Shown: in pieces, positions 1 to 13,630 of the stretch | Layout of the letters: each line of letters starts with the position of its first letter | Numbering within the stretch: the first letter of the stretch is position 1 | From: Typhlomys cinereus | Taxonomy: Eukaryota > Chordata > Mammalia > Rodentia > Platacanthomyidae | DNA length: 64,000 bases | Assembly: GCA_023101885.1 (NCBI GenBank) | Contig: JALPQD010000006.1 | Span: forward strand, 16,392,085-16,456,084 | Direction of reading: 5' to 3' | Position numbers and translations under genes: made by a program | The notes under the pieces: model-generated | What the model saw: the letters and a program-made list of their open reading frames with translations, nothing else | Database searches by the model: none | Told to the model about the DNA's origin: nothing

Positions 1-1479
1 CTCAGGTTAGAATCAAGTATCCGACTTGCCAGGTCCCAGAGGAAACTTTTGGCGAGTCACATAAATGAGGAGATGGCTACCTTCAAAGTTAGTAGGGCAA
101 TGAGATGAAATACATGCAGGTGCTCAGGAAAGGGCAAACACTCTTACCTAAACACAGGTCTACAAGCCAACAGCTATACAGATAAGAACCAGGCTTTAAG
201 AAAAACAGAACCATTAATATAATTATAATGACCTGCTTATGCGAGGTTTTAAACCTGCCTTTAGGAAACACATGGTCAGGGCTGGAGAAGAAATAAGTGC
301 CAAGTGTCCAGAAGCATGGGGAACAGTGCAGCTCTGACAGAGACGATACCATCATTCAATGCTCTGGAACCTTATTAACGTGTCAATTTTCCCCAGGATT
401 CTGCCAAATTGCTTGCTTCTCAGTATTGAAAATCTTGTTTGCCACTTGGCTTCCTTATTGAAAATAACACATCACCTGCAATTAATAATAACAAATAAAC
501 ACTGCAGACTTGTAATGTCTAAGGCTATTACATACTTTGCTCTGTTATTACTCTAATAACTTGGAGTGAACATCTAATCATAATTATTATTTGGCACTTC
601 TATGAACTCTCCTTTTGAGAAGAGCTTTTTAAAGTATTAACTAAATCTCAGGACTTACATTTTGGTTAAGCAAACAGATCAAGGAGAGACAGAAGGGCAT
701 TTAGTCACACTTTTTTATATATTACATTATGCTATATGTATGATGAATATTACATTTAATTACATGTGATAACATGAATATGAAATCAGGGAAAGGATTT
801 AATATTTTCCAACCTTTCTTTATATATAAACATTGGTTCCAAGAAGTAACAACTACTGTTTCCTTTTATAAGCCTTGGCATTGAAGCTCCAATGCTTAAT
901 ACAGAAGCAGCTCAAGAATCCATGGTTCAGAATTCCTGTTGCCCAATATTTTGCTGTCTATGTCTGTGGTGGGTGTTTGCCAGAAATACCATGCCTGAGG
1001 TAAAGCCAGTCATGCCCCTAGAGCAGTAGTTAAAATACCTTCATTTTCAACTAACCCTGTGAATGCCTGAGCTTGATTCTTGCCATGGGCTTCCTTAATT
1101 TAACAAATGAACTATTACATTATGAAATTATCATCATTAGAAAAATCTTAACACATCTCCATGGACTGTATGGAGAAATGATAAATCTATATAAAGTGGA
1201 CAGAAAATTTTAATATATACATCAAAATAAACTGTATAGACACAATTGTGCAATACATTGAATTTATGACACATTTATCACTGACGTTGACCTAAAATGC
1301 TATTTCTGTGAGATCAACTAATGATAATTTCTAAAGTGAAAAATTCAATCTGTATTGTAAAAATATTGCTTGTGAAATGCCAAACTACTAGGACAAATTA
1401 TGACCATTCAGTGGTTTAATATTTACTATTCACTTGAACCTTCACCATGCTCTTTTTAGTGTGCCTGTGTGTGCATGTT

Positions 1480-1482
<3 letters not shown>
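1..1482. other. AT-rich non-coding DNA, nothing recognised
   Basis: Single-copy-looking AT-rich sequence. Reading frames are short (under 90 codons) and match no family I recognise. I see no repeat head, poly-A tail, splice-bounded frame or RNA gene here. Confidence 0.5.

Positions 1483-1513
<31 letters not shown>
1483..1513. repeat. (TG)n microsatellite
   Basis: Uninterrupted GT dinucleotides flanked by purine-pyrimidine alternating words (GCATGCACATGCAC). No SINE head is attached on either side. Confidence 0.95.
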
Positions 1514-1514
<1 letters not shown>

Positions 1515-4500
1515 ATGCACATGCACAGGTGTGTGATTACCAATGTCCATGTACTACATAAACTTCCATAATCAATACTATTCCTTATTTAACATCGTAT
1601 AGAAGCTGCATTTATATTGGGTCAAGGTAGACAGAGAAAGCCCTGTGTAGTGTCAAGATGTATAGATCCTCTGGGAGTAAAAACAGCATATCTCATGCTT
1701 CATATCTCCAAGTTCTAGGCCATTGGCTATCTCATGCTTTAACTAGTCTTATTGTTTGCCTGCAAATACCTAATTTTCGTTATTATTATACATTTAAATG
1801 AGCGTTTGATTTATAAATTGAAAAGGGCCTTAAAGTAGTGATTAAAATATAAACTTCTTATAATGTGTTTAATACTCTAAGTACACATCTGACTACCATA
1901 TTCATGCCTGATTCTTGGTGGCTTTCATGCTATATCTTTAGTATATTTCTTGCAACAAACTTTGGGATCTCATCTTTACTCATCCACCCTCTTAAACTTC
2001 CAGTTCTATCATTTCCAAGTACTATTCCATCTGCTCAGACCTCTACTAGCTGCATACTAACAGTAGCAGGTAAACCAATGTATCTAATAGGAAAGACATG
2101 GCATGTTTGCTGAGCTTGGCTTGTACTTAGTTTTATCCAGTTACTAAGTTGAAGAAAATGAAATTGATCAAAAATAATTGGCATTATTACTTCTGTCTTT
2201 AATGGCTTTAGATGACATATAAAAACAACAGAATTGAAAATTTCTCATGGGAATAATTTTAAAGTAAATGTATTTTAAAACCCCTTTTGCTTCCTGACTA
2301 CCCATTAAAAACCTTAGCTACAAGGTTGAATGAATATATCTTTTGGTTAACTAAAAAATTGTTTTGCAAGTGTTTTGAGGAATGCTGAAAAGAGTTGAAA
2401 GAAATAGAATCTATGATCCTTGTTTATCTAAGAAGATAAGCAGAGTAGTTCAGCAGCATTCAACAGTCACTGACAAAGATGCATAGTTGCTTCTGGAAAT
2501 ATCACCTGGTGGTGAAAGTAAAAGCCAGGCACTTCATTCCACTCCATCACCCAGGTTACAGTGTTTGGATTTGTAGCCACAGCTCTATCCCTTGCCAGAG
2601 ACTCCATACTGCATGCTGTCACTCACACTGCCAGACAGCAATGTCTGCCAGGATTTATGGCTACCACGCTGCTCCCTCATTGCTAAGAGCAGATGGCTGG
2701 GCTGAGGGACAGCAGATTGCTTAAGGGCAGAGGCACGGGTGTGGGGGATGAGAGAACATGGGGGACACATGCCATTCTTAAAAGTTAATATCTGCAGATG
2801 ATAACTTACAGGTATGTCTCTTTCCTCAGAAAAAGGGGGATTTATGGTAGGCTTCTGGAAAACTGATAAACTTCTTAAATTGAATATGAAATCATGATGA
2901 ATATACAAGAATTTTTTCCAGCCCTTGGTGATCTAGTTGCTTAGATACCTTCATGAGATGCTGGCATTCCTTATTTTGTCTTAAGGTTTAACATATGTGT
3001 CCACATTAAAAAAATAAAAGTAATGGACAAATATTGAAAACACTTTTATATTTCAATTATTTTTATTTTATAGAATCACGCATTGCTCGGTATACACATA
3101 AAGAGCTAAGGGTACTGATTCAAGTGTAAGTGACACAAGAGACATCTTCACAAGCAATTCTTAAACAGCATTGATGTGGAACATAACAAGAAATTTCATT
3201 GAGGGGGATCAAGATTGGATGATCTGTGTGATGTAATCTTTGTACCATAGGGGGCAATGCATTTTCATAGCAGAGGGAAGAAAAGAAGAAAATGAACAGC
3301 ATATGTTCCTACTAGCTTATTTTCCCTAGCTAAGAAGGAATCATTCAAGGACAAGATTGATAAAATAAACACAGAATTCTAAAAAATGGTATGAATCCAA
3401 TATAATCCACACCTTTCCTACTCTGTACAGATCTCAAGGATGTTGTCATCTATAGCAACTATAAGCAAGTTGACCTACACACTTCCATGCTGCAAGGGTC
3501 CTCGAATGCCAGATCAAACCTGCGCCAGTCAGTGAATATGTAGTTATTCTTATGTACACAATGCATAAGAGACTGGAAAATACAATTGAGCAATGTGAAA
3601 AATACACCATTTCTGACAAATTCACTGTGATTTGATTATTGGGCATTCAAAGTCTGACTATATATATGACTTGTTACACACAAGCGCAGCTGAGTTTCAG
3701 TTCATATATTCACTCAGGACTTGGCTTTGTAACCAGGTCTTCAGAGTTATACTAATATATTGAGATGAAAGAAGGAAGGAGAACAAAGATGGTCAGGCTG
3801 TGTTCATGTCTTTGAATCCCCCTCTTTACTCTCTCTTCTCTTCTTTTCCATTAGTCCCCCTCTCCCTCCATCCATGTTGCTCTTTTTGTGGTTGACTTTT
3901 TTTGTAATCTTAAAGCTTACAAAATTCATATTCTTGGACTTCTGAAGGTCTTTCTCCATTGTATTTTTCATATGAGAGAGTTAAAACCCAAAGAAGGGGA
4001 ATAACTTGTCTAGTTAGTCAGTGACAATATGTAGACACAGACTCTGGTCTCCTGAATCTGTGTTTCACAATATCCAGCTGCTACAGTTGTTTTCATCTAC
4101 ATCCCAACATGCAATAAAATAAACATCAATGGTAACGATAACACTAATATCGTCAAGCCTTTTGAAACATTCTAAACTGTGTCGGTTAATTGTACAAATC
4201 TCTCTGGTTCTACATCTTCCCACAGGAGTCTAGAGGTTTTAACATTTCCAAGAACAGAATAAATCCAGGATAATAAAGATGTGGCAGAAAAACAAACACT
4301 GTGCTTAGGGGGTTAGGAAACCAGATTGAACACAGTAAAGAGTGCACTGAAGACAATGCATAATTGGTAAATCAGTATGACAAGGCTGGCATTGCTCCCC
4401 ATCTGTGTCTGCTGGCATGGCTCCTCATGCTGCCTTGCTGTACTGTCTGAGAAGAAAGTCTACAGTGCTCTCTGTCCTCTTTGTACCTCTAGAGGTACAG

Positions 4501-5440
4501 CCACTCAATAGTACATTCTAGGAGGAATGTGGGTGTTCCCAAGCTGATGTAAGCCATTGGAAAGATGGGAGAAACTTACTACCTTCACAATATCAACTTT
4601 AAATAATCTAGTTCATAATTTTAAACAAGGAATGGCAGTCTTAAAAGGGTATGTTTGGAAATGTCTGCTTTTTACAATAACCTAGGGTTTCATTTGACAT
4701 TTAAGGCCTAGGCATGCCAGATAATTTATACTGGGGGAATTCCAGCACAACAGTAAACAGCCTTTCCATAAATGCCAGCACATCCTTCATCCTGAGAATC
4801 ACTAAGTATTCTCATCTTCTAACAACACAGGCCATAGAGAAAACCTAGAAGTTTTGAGTGTGGAAGAGTTCCAAGACCTGTATTTTATTTGGATATGGCA
4901 AAATCACACAAGGTAACATGTAATCTCTGTTGCTATGGCTGAGGCTGTACAGTAAAGTTAGAGATAACTTTATTCCTTTGCCATCTTGAGATAGCTTGAA
5001 TCACCAAAACTTCCTCATTATCAACATTGGATCTATAATGAATTAACATCTCTGAAGAGAGTCTGATAGAAGGGTGTCATTCCTAAGATAAGTTGGAAAT
5101 GCATAAACAGGACAAGTCTGGATATAAGTACATGGTATGGCTCACCTACTACCAGACCTGTGAAAATGAAGACCTGAGTCTACAGTGAAGAGTCTAATCA
5201 CATTTTCCCTGTCACAATCCTGACATAAAAGCTTCCTATGTGACCCCACAACTTTTCCAGAGAAAGATCCTGTGCCTTTCTAACTTCCACATCCTAATGC
5301 TGTTCAATATTCCATCTCTTTCTAAATCAGGTACACCAGATTTATTCTTCCAAAATTTATAAATTCACTTCTTTTTGCCATTCTCAATAAGGGTCTCATT
5401 ATATTTTATTTTAGGACATTTTCCCCTTTTTGTACTAATC
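1514..5440. other. Non-coding DNA, no gene recognised
   Basis: About 3.9 kb without a recognisable gene or complete transposon. The longest frame (2585-2908, minus, 107 codons) has no recognisable domain and overlaps frames on the other strand. A pyrimidine-rich patch at about 3820-3870 recalls the L1 3' polypurine tract in reverse but has no supporting L1 sequence. A perfect 18-bp palindrome lies at 4482-4499. Confidence 0.45.
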
Positions 5441-7319
5441 TTACTTTTTTGTGTGTTATCTTAGTCCAATTTCTTATTTATTTCTTCCACTCATTCAAAG
5501 TTGATAATTACCTCATTCCCCTCCCTCCCTCCACTCCTCCCTGGATCCCATTGCTCCCTCCTCTTTTCCCTTTCCCTTCCCCCTTCCCTCCCTTTCTTCC
5601 AGTGCTCCCTCCCTCCCATTCCTGGAGCATCCTTTAATTGCATGTCAAACTTCCCTCTGGGTTCTCTTCTCTGATGAGGTGTAAAGACTCAGTGGCATTG
5701 CCTAGAGCTCTTTTTTTGTGTTTCCCTTTAGTACGGGAACACTATTGTGGCTGTTAATCCCTTGCCTCTAAGAATCCTAGTGCCTATGATCCATGCTAGA
5801 CTTTGGAGGTTCATTACTTACTTGCAGTCCTTGATGGTGGCCTATTTTCTCTGCTGTAGCATGATCCCCTCTCTCCTTTTTTCTGGTGGGGCCTTCCTTT
5901 CCCATCCCTCCCTGCTTATAATCTTTGCAATTACTCTAGGTATTACAGAGATTTATCTTTGAGTGTGTCACTAAGTGGGTTTGGTACTAAGATCCACCTA
6001 TTAGGGAGTATATACGGTGCTTAATCTTCTGGGTCTGGGATACTTCACTTAATATAATTTTTTTCTAATTCCATCCATTTCCTGGCAAATTTCACTAATT
6101 CATTGTTTTTGATGGTAGAGTAGTATTCCAGTGTATAAATGTACCACATTTTCCTTATCCACTCGTCAACTGTGGTGCATTTGGTTTGATTCCATGACTT
6201 TCCTATTGTAAACAATGCTGCTATGAACATCGTTGTGCTTGTGCTATCGAGGTGAATTTTTGCTGTATGGAGGATTATTCACAATAGTGGAATAGCAGGG
6301 TCATATGGCATTTCAATCTTTAACTTTTTTAAGAATCACCAGACAGCTCGCCAGAGTGGTTGTATAAACCTGCATTCCCACGAGCAATGTAGGAGAGTTT
6401 CCTTCTCTCCACATCCCCTCCAGCATTTGGTGTTGTTTGTATTGTGGATTTTTGCCATCCTGACCAGGATGAGATGATATCTCAGGGAGGTTTTGATTTG
6501 CATTTCCCTGATGGCTAATATACAGATTCAATGCTATACCAATCAAAATCTCAAAGCAATTCTTTAAAGAGGTTGATCAAATAATCTCCAAATTCATATG
6601 GAGGCACAAAAGACCCAGGATAGCAAAAGAAATTCTGAGTAACAAAAACACTGCTGGAGGTATCACCATACCAAACCTTACTCTATACTACAAATCCATA
6701 GTTATAAAGACAGCCTGGTACTGGCTCCAAAATAGACACACAGATCAATGGATAAGGGTTGAAGACCCAGATATAAGCCCACACAATTACAACCATTTGA
6801 CAAAGTGGCTCAAAAAAGCCAATGGAAAAAGAACAGCATCTTCAACAAATGGTGCTGGCAAAACTGGTTGTCCACATGCAGAAGATTAAAACTGGACCCT
6901 TTTTTACTTGTCACCATGTACAAAACTTAATTCCAAATGGATCAAGGACCCCTACCCTTAGTTGAAAGGATAGGGAATTCCCTTGAGCTGAATGGTCTAG
7001 GCCAACAGTTCCTAATCAGAAATCCAATACCATAGTCAATACAACCGACACTCATCAGATGGGATCTTATGAAATTAAAGAGCTTCTGTTCAGATAAAGA
7101 GATTGCAACTCCAGCACAATGGCAACCCACAGAATGGGAGAAAGTCTTCACTAACCACATATCTGATAGAGCTCTATTATCCAGAGTGCACAAAGAAGTA
7201 GAAAGATAAACGCCAAGGAAAAAAATGGCCCAATTAAAAAAAAGGGCCTTAGAATTTAAAAGAAATTTCACCAGGAAAGAAATTGAATTGCCTAACAAAT
7301 ATCTTATAAATTTACTTTT
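5441..7319 (-). mobile_element. Twin-primed, 5'-truncated L1 (LINE-1) insertion
   Basis: The insertion has two parts in opposite orientation. From about 5500 to 6520 it is minus-strand L1: first the 3' UTR with its polypurine tract (pyrimidines on plus at 5518-5610), then the ORF2p C-terminus (6045-6230, minus; residues KMWYIYTLEYYS are the L1 ORF2p signature). From about 6521 to 7310 it is plus-strand L1 ORF2, translating as [13 protein letters not shown]...AWYWL and running to about the KYLINL position. In ORF2 order the minus part resumes almost exactly where the plus part stops. This is the arrangement expected when a second primer at the target copies the L1 RNA internally. Candidate target-site duplication: TTACTTTT at 5441-5448 and 7312-7319, the latter followed by AA as at an L1 endonuclease site. 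Only fragments of ORF2 remain, so the copy is dead. Confidence 0.88.
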
Positions 7320-7699
7320 AAGTTTTTTTTTAATAAAAATCAATCCAGAAAGTGTGTATCAGGCTACAACTCCTTGAAATCTGCATGTAATTTGCAGTAA
7401 TATATCATGAAACCTTGAAAGATTTACCAAACACTTACCCCTTGCCAGGTTCTGTATAATAAACAAGAAGGGATATAAAAGCAAGCAAGTGAAAAGGTGT
7501 CCTATCCTTATAGGGCACGCCTCCAGGAGAGAAACATGCTTGTGATCCTTAGGAAAGGCTTGCAAAGTTATAGGCTTCTTTGAAAATTCACTGGCAGAGT
7601 CAAGGGAGAGTGGAGAAGTCAAAGATAATACTTCCAGGACATTCTGAACACGAAATTATGTCTCAATGTTCTCTTCAGATCCATCCTCCAAACTTTTAT
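7320..7699. other. No feature recognised
   Basis: Flank between the L1 and the next SINE. The minus-strand frame at 7359-7622 (87 codons) has no recognisable domain. Confidence 0.4.
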
Positions 7700-7897
7700 A
7701 TTTCATTTGTTTTTGCATATGTATAACTATGGACACACACTTCTACCAGGTGAAAATAAAAAACAAAGCTAATAGCACACCATGGAAAATCAGAGAACAA
7801 CTCTCAGAGGCTTGTTTTCTTCTTTCATCTCATGGGTTCTATGGATTGAACTCAGGGCAGCAAATATCTTTACCCACTGAGCCATCTCACCAGCCCT
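7700..7897 (-). mobile_element. B3-type (B2-superfamily) tRNA-derived SINE, diverged
   Basis: Read on minus, the right end is a tRNA-like head (GGGCTGGTGAGATGGCTCAG, then GGTAAAG), followed by a B-box-like stretch near a reverse-complement GGATTGAACTCAG motif at about 7845-7857. The body resembles the rodent SINE class whose body reads CATGGTGGAAGGAGAGAAC. The tail end (low coordinates) is eroded, so the left boundary is approximate. The divergence suggests an old copy. Confidence 0.7.
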
Positions 7898-8881
7898 GCA
7901 GCTCCATCCTCAGCTCCCTGATCTCTAAAATCCTGTCTTTTTAATTACCCCTGACATCTGAGCACTCAGTTGATTGTAAGCTGTGCCATACCATTCCTAT
8001 TCTAGTATTATGTAGGCTGGGATCGTTCTGTAGCTTTATTATGCATCCATCTCTGTTGTAATAAGACTCATGTGGTCCCTTAGTGTGTATAAGCATTTTC
8101 TACCTTTTGTGTATGTGGCTTGTGAAGAGACAAAGAACTGTCCATGTACAGCTCTAGACACATATTACTCATGGATTCCTGACTCAAATAAAAATGAGAA
8201 ATGTATAAATGCCAAAACAGATTGGTGAAGTCTACATTCCATTTTTTGTGGCTATGATAACTATACTATGCAAACCATTTATGGGAAAGAGGAGCTCATT
8301 CATGTTCTTGATTCTAGGGCACTGTTGAGTATCATGGCAAGAAAGTGATGGCAACATATCAAAAGCTCAGAGAACTGGACACGCGAGATCCACAGAGAGA
8401 GCTGAGAGGTAGGCAAAAGACCAGAGCACATTTTGTAGCTTGCTAGTCTACCAAATTTCAAGCAGCTCTCTCCATATCCCTTATCCACCTATGCAGGGAT
8501 TATTCTCACTGAGTATGACCTGGGTCTTTTCACATCAATTAGATAATTTCCTAAAGCCTTCCTCAAAGTCAGGCTTACCAAAGTATTTTCATAGGCATGC
8601 ATAAGGGCTCAGTTCTCAATTGTCCATTTGATAGTACTAACTGTGAGAGCTGATAATGAAAGTTAATGTGATTGTATAAGTCACTGCAGCCAACATAATA
8701 TTTTAGCAAACAGCATTCATCCCCTTGGTCAAATAGGCACCAAATAAATACTTTTTGAACTTAATTGATAAGAGACTTGGTGTCTATATGTGTTGACTTC
8801 CAGAAAAATGCAACTGTTTCTGGGTAATCTACAGCTCTCAGGGAGTAGTCTATAATTTTCTGCTCAAAATGTGGCTCGCTA

Positions 8882-8909
8882 ATAATGGAGGCCACTGGAC
8901 CTCCATTAT
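8882..8909. repeat. Perfect 10-bp inverted repeat (hairpin)
   Basis: ATAATGGAGG at 8882-8891 is the exact reverse complement of 8900-8909, with an 8-nt loop. No transposon sequence surrounds it. Confidence 0.8.
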
Positions 8910-10154
8910 CTTGCCCTAGTCTGACCTCTTTTAATGCTGTGATGAAGGATTAATCAGGGACGCCTTTTCTACAAGTGCCATGCCTGGGGGAGAAAGCATG
9001 CATCGCTGTGCCTTCCCTTCATGTTTTAACTGAGCTGACAGCTTTCTGTTGTATCTGGTCCCATTTCCAGTCAAGACCAGTCATGTCTCTCTTCATCCCT
9101 GATGCATGTATTTTTGGTCACTGCTTCTTATAGCTTTTTACTCCTTTGTGTCATGTATTTTTACCTTCAGTATATTTAACACTTGCTTGACTAAATGACA
9201 CATTTTTCTTTTCCAGGGTAACTACAGTGTCATCCCAGAAACAGGCACAAGGTCCATACTCAAAAAATATTTTTTAAGTGAATATGCAGCATGCCATTTT
9301 ATGAGCTTACAATATTAAGATTACAGTGCTTATTCATTTTTGATTCAGCTGTGTGCTTTTGTAATGTTAATTCTTAATTTTCTTTCAGGCTCTTCAGCAC
9401 AGAAACACCCATCTCAGAATAATTGGTCTTGGGCCTTTAAAATTCTCTGCACTGTCTGCAGAGCTAAATCTACACATGCTTTTCTAGAGCTGCTATCAGT
9501 AAAGTGGGAGTTGGAACACATTAAAGTTTACTCTCATTAGCTAGAATTTGGAAGGGTGGTATAGGGAGAACCTTGTTTAGTCCACTGTGTTTGTGACACA
9601 TGTGCCTCTCTATGTAGAGGCACACAGGATGTTTGCATTAATAAAGTGCATGTCTTGCTCACTGTCCATCATTTCTGGGGCTTGCAAAGAGAAGAGTTTA
9701 AAGAAACCAATCCCCAGGGGTTGGGGCTTTTGAAAGTATAAGATCAAAACTGCTATTCACAGAGGTCACTGTTCATACTCTTTCCTATCTGCTCTTCCTA
9801 TGACCAAGGTTCTGTGGCTGGAAGAGAGGCCTGGAGCTTAAGAGAGATAAAGCAGCTGCTGTGTCAATGCAATTCATCCCTAGCACACATACATTTAAAT
9901 ATTTGAAACTATCTTTTAAAATGCATATCAAAATGACAAATAATCCAAGTCAGAGGAAAATAGTCCAGCATTTCCATAGCTTCCCTTTCTCATTATGAAG
10001 ACATGTCCCAGATGGATCTCTGGATAGTGGACTAGGCAGGAAAAAAATAAGGGAATCTCATAAGGAATCACCACCAAAATGGCAAGAGAAATGTCTACAG
10101 ACACCCTCCTGCCTACAAACCCCAAGCCCATGGCAGCCAGACTGTCTGCAGAAC

Positions 10155-10186
10155 AGCAGGACATGGGGCTGAGCAGGACATGGGGC
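10155..10186. repeat. 15-bp direct repeat, two units
   Basis: AGCAGGACATGGGGC occurs at 10155-10169 and again at 10172-10186, a period of 17 bp. Short local duplication in a G-rich patch. Confidence 0.85.
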
Positions 10187-13100
10187 AGGAAGGGTGGACA
10201 GGACCTGAAGGGTCTTTCCTGAAGATTCTCTGATACTGACATCTTGAAACATCAAGGGATTTGGAAGTATGATTAGAGTTAGTGTTCCCAAGCAAGGCTG
10301 GTTGTCAAAACCTTATCCAGCCTCCTTATGTAAGTAGAACTACATTGGGAAGTTCAGGGAAAAATATGCTCTCCCCGGGAGACTCTGGCCTCACTACCAG
10401 CAAACTGTGAGGAAGCCAGCCAACGAAAAGAATTGCCAATGCTAATGAATCTTTCCCTGTTTATGACCAGAATCTCAAAACACAGAAAAGGAAGGAAAAG
10501 AGGAACAAGGACTGATTGGTTGGGGAGGAGGCAAGGATAAGACTAGATTTTGAGGAAGCAAAGCAAATGGATTTGTTTCTTTCTCAGACTGTAGTTTGGT
10601 TGGTGAGAAAACTCTAGACTCTGCGTTTCCCAGGTCCAGTTGCTGCTTTCCTCACCTCCCGGGTGTCTGCTGGCTGAAACCTTGGTAGCCCAGTACCACG
10701 TAAACAGAGCTCAGTCACTCCGCTGTGACTCGCTATTTGAAATGCAAGTTTGTGTGTTTGTGAGAAGCTCTCTGAGAAGTACAGAGGAAGTGAAAGCCAT
10801 CACCTTGAGTCGAGCATCTGCATAAATCACTGCCCAGTGCATTCATTCCTGGTGACACATTAATTCCTTTCTCGGGTTTTGCTTAAGAGTGGACCCCGGA
10901 ATACTAATACTGTTCCAGGGAGAGAGGGAGGGGGGGCACACTTCAGTGTTCCTCCAAGCATAGCAAAAAGTAGAATAACAATGTGTTAGATGGAGGAAGA
11001 AAGAGACCCTTCCAGCTTCTGTCTCCATAGGAAGCTCATGTGCCACTGTGTGGAAGGCTGTAAATGGTAAGGAAACTCGGGGTGTCTCTCGGTGTGTCTC
11101 TGCACTCTGAGAAGCTGTCCTGAGAGTTCAGCCTTGTCACTCTCACCATCTTCCCTTAGGCAGGGGCGGGGTGTTGTCCATGGAAGAAGACAAAGCATAC
11201 AATTTGATGTCAATTAATTTTTAAAGATGTAAAGTAGATTCCCCTGCCCCCAGAGGTGGTCCCTTTGAAACATCTCCGAGAAACACCCATGCCCATAGAT
11301 ATGTAAGCAGAGAAGAAAGGCAGGATGGAAGCATATTACCTCTCAGGACTGGCTCCTTCCTGGGCATGTTTCTGACTCCACACCTGAGAAATGACTGTGA
11401 TGGTGTTTGCAGTTTATCAAGTCTTCCAGCAGAGGTGTCAGGCACAAAGGACTCACTTGTCAATCCAACATCTCCTGGCATTTGCTAACCACAATGAGGA
11501 ATCGAGGGCAAAGGGATTACAGAATGTAGCAGCACTGGTACAGCAGCTGGGGAGGGGCTGAGATTTAGCTGTCACTTTGAAGAAAACTCCATTTCATTTT
11601 GTGATTAGAAAGGAATGAAAGTTAAACTAGGTGGGCCAGCCCTGGGCCAGCTTTCTGCCAGGGCTGCAGGGAGATACCAGAGGTCTTCTTAGTGCACTGA
11701 GGAATTTGAGCTATAGGTCTTCAGTATCAACTTATTTCCCCTCTGGCTGCCAAAAGAAGCCCGACACATACCAGTAAGTTCCACATCCACAGCCATGGAG
11801 AAACTGTGAATTGGGCTCTTATCTCTAGGGGAGAGCTGCTGGACCTCTGGAAGATGGGGTCCTGTTCCTTTCTCTATCTGCGGGTACTGGTCCTTTCTCT
11901 ATGTGCATGGTGTCTTCCAGGCTTGCCCAGGGCCCTTGCAATAACTGTCATGACCCAGCTAAACCTCACTCACCACAAGATACCCACATGCTGTCCCCAG
12001 TGAATTTTCCACTGTCACTCTACCTATTCCCTTTTGTGTGTGATTTTCCACAGGATGATAAATCCCCCAGGATATGGGCAGAGGCACATTATGTTTTTTA
12101 TACATATAATAATGTATACATTCAATGTGCTTTAATGAGAATGTCCAATGTGCCATGCACTGAGGACTCATTTTCATGTAATAAAATAAAAATGAAAGAT
12201 TGCTCCTTGAAACCTCTTTGAAACATTTCTAGAGATACTTTATGGACTGTATCCACATTTCAACAGAGCATAGGCCTTTAAATGAGTGTGTGTGTGTTTA
12301 TTTAAGAAAGAAAGTAGCTCTTTGAGCACTGTGAAATAAACTACATATACGTAAATAAAACACAATAGGATTGCTGTGAATCGTCCTATCTCACGAACTC
12401 AGTGAAGTGTACTAAGAAAAGCCCAGGAGAAGCATGCTTAGGAAGTACACGCAGGGAGGTGAATTCGCGAGTGTAAATAGAATGAGAAATTTCTTATTTT
12501 GCTCCTTTTATTAATGATGACTCAAGATTAACCTTTAACTTTATATTTTCCATGAGACTTCAATAGTACAATACAGCTGGCTAATGCAATTACTGCACAA
12601 TCATTAATCCTGGTATTAGGAATCCAGTGGATTGAGTGAACCCTCTTCCCGTCTCTGTATACTTGGTATTCACTCTGCTTTTCATTCTTTGAAGAGCTAT
12701 ATTTAGGTTTTGAATATTTCATTAAACAGATATTTTTCATATACTCGGCTTTTACATGAGAGCATTATTCATAGCAAAAGGTAGTGTCAGTTTTTCAATC
12801 AGAAGATCAACTTCCGGGTATGGTACATATTAATCCTTTCCCCTACCTTCTGTGAAAATCCAAATGAGAAATTTGCTATTTATCACGAAATTCACTAGCA
12901 TCTTCAAGATTGAAGGAATGAAACATTGTATTGTGTGTGGTATATTTAGGCAGGGAAACTGGCAAAGTAATGAAAATATTTTTATATTCATGGTAAAAAT
13001 GAAAATGAAACTTTATGCTCAGTAAATTAGCCACCTTAATTCACCAGGCCATTTAACTTTCAAAATCCTTTACATTCATGCACTGACTCATCCACTTATT

Positions 13101-13574
13101 GAGACATTTCTGATTGCCAAGGACAGTGAAAACTATCACTTAGCTTCTATTCTTAGACAACTTGCAAATTGGTAAGAAAGCAAGAAAGCATTACCACAGG
13201 TAGTGGCAGGATACCAGTGTGATTTAGGGCAGTTTAATGCAGTGTCGATAACTGAAAGCTGATGTCTCCATAGTTTATACCTTGATGCCTGAATACACTA
13301 TGCAATGATATTAGGAGGAAGAAACTTAGGGGAGATAATTCATTCATGTGGGAGGAACCCTCATGGAATTGGGTTAGTTCTTTAAGAAGATATACACAAA
13401 AGAGGTGATTATAAGCTGCTATCCTTCAGGTAGGCAAACTAAAAGGAGATAACCACCTGCAAACAGGAAGTGAATCTTAATCAGACATCAGGTCTGCCAA
13501 TGACTTGACCTTGGTATTCAGACTTTCTGCACTTCCACATGCTTTTTTTCATTTTCCTCTGGGTCTGTGTGTGT

Positions 13575-13576
<2 letters not shown>

Positions 13577-13630
<54 letters not shown>
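13577..13630. repeat. (TG)n microsatellite
   Basis: Long near-perfect GT tract. It opens spurious long frames on both strands (runs of Cys-Val on plus, Thr-His on minus), which are not genes. Confidence 0.95.

Larger units (their letters stand above)
7898..13576. other. Non-coding DNA, no gene recognised
   Basis: About 5.7 kb in which I recognise no gene. 10.0-11.7 kb is visibly richer in G+C than its surroundings and carries several overlapping frames of 60-105 codons on both strands, none with a recognisable domain. Small structures inside are a hairpin at 8882-8909, a 15-bp direct repeat at 10155-10186 and a 9-bp inverted repeat at 11637-11645 with 11658-11666. The AT-rich remainder shows nothing. 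Confidence 0.45.

Noticed and set aside
3800..3910. Pyrimidine-rich patch resembling a reversed L1 polypurine tract
   Set aside because: No adjoining L1 UTR sequence and no duplication found.
9800..9900. Possible very old tRNA SINE (GCCTGGAGCTTAAGAGAG... ATTCATCCCTAGCAC)
   Set aside because: Only loose resemblance to A- and B-box regions, with no tail or duplication.
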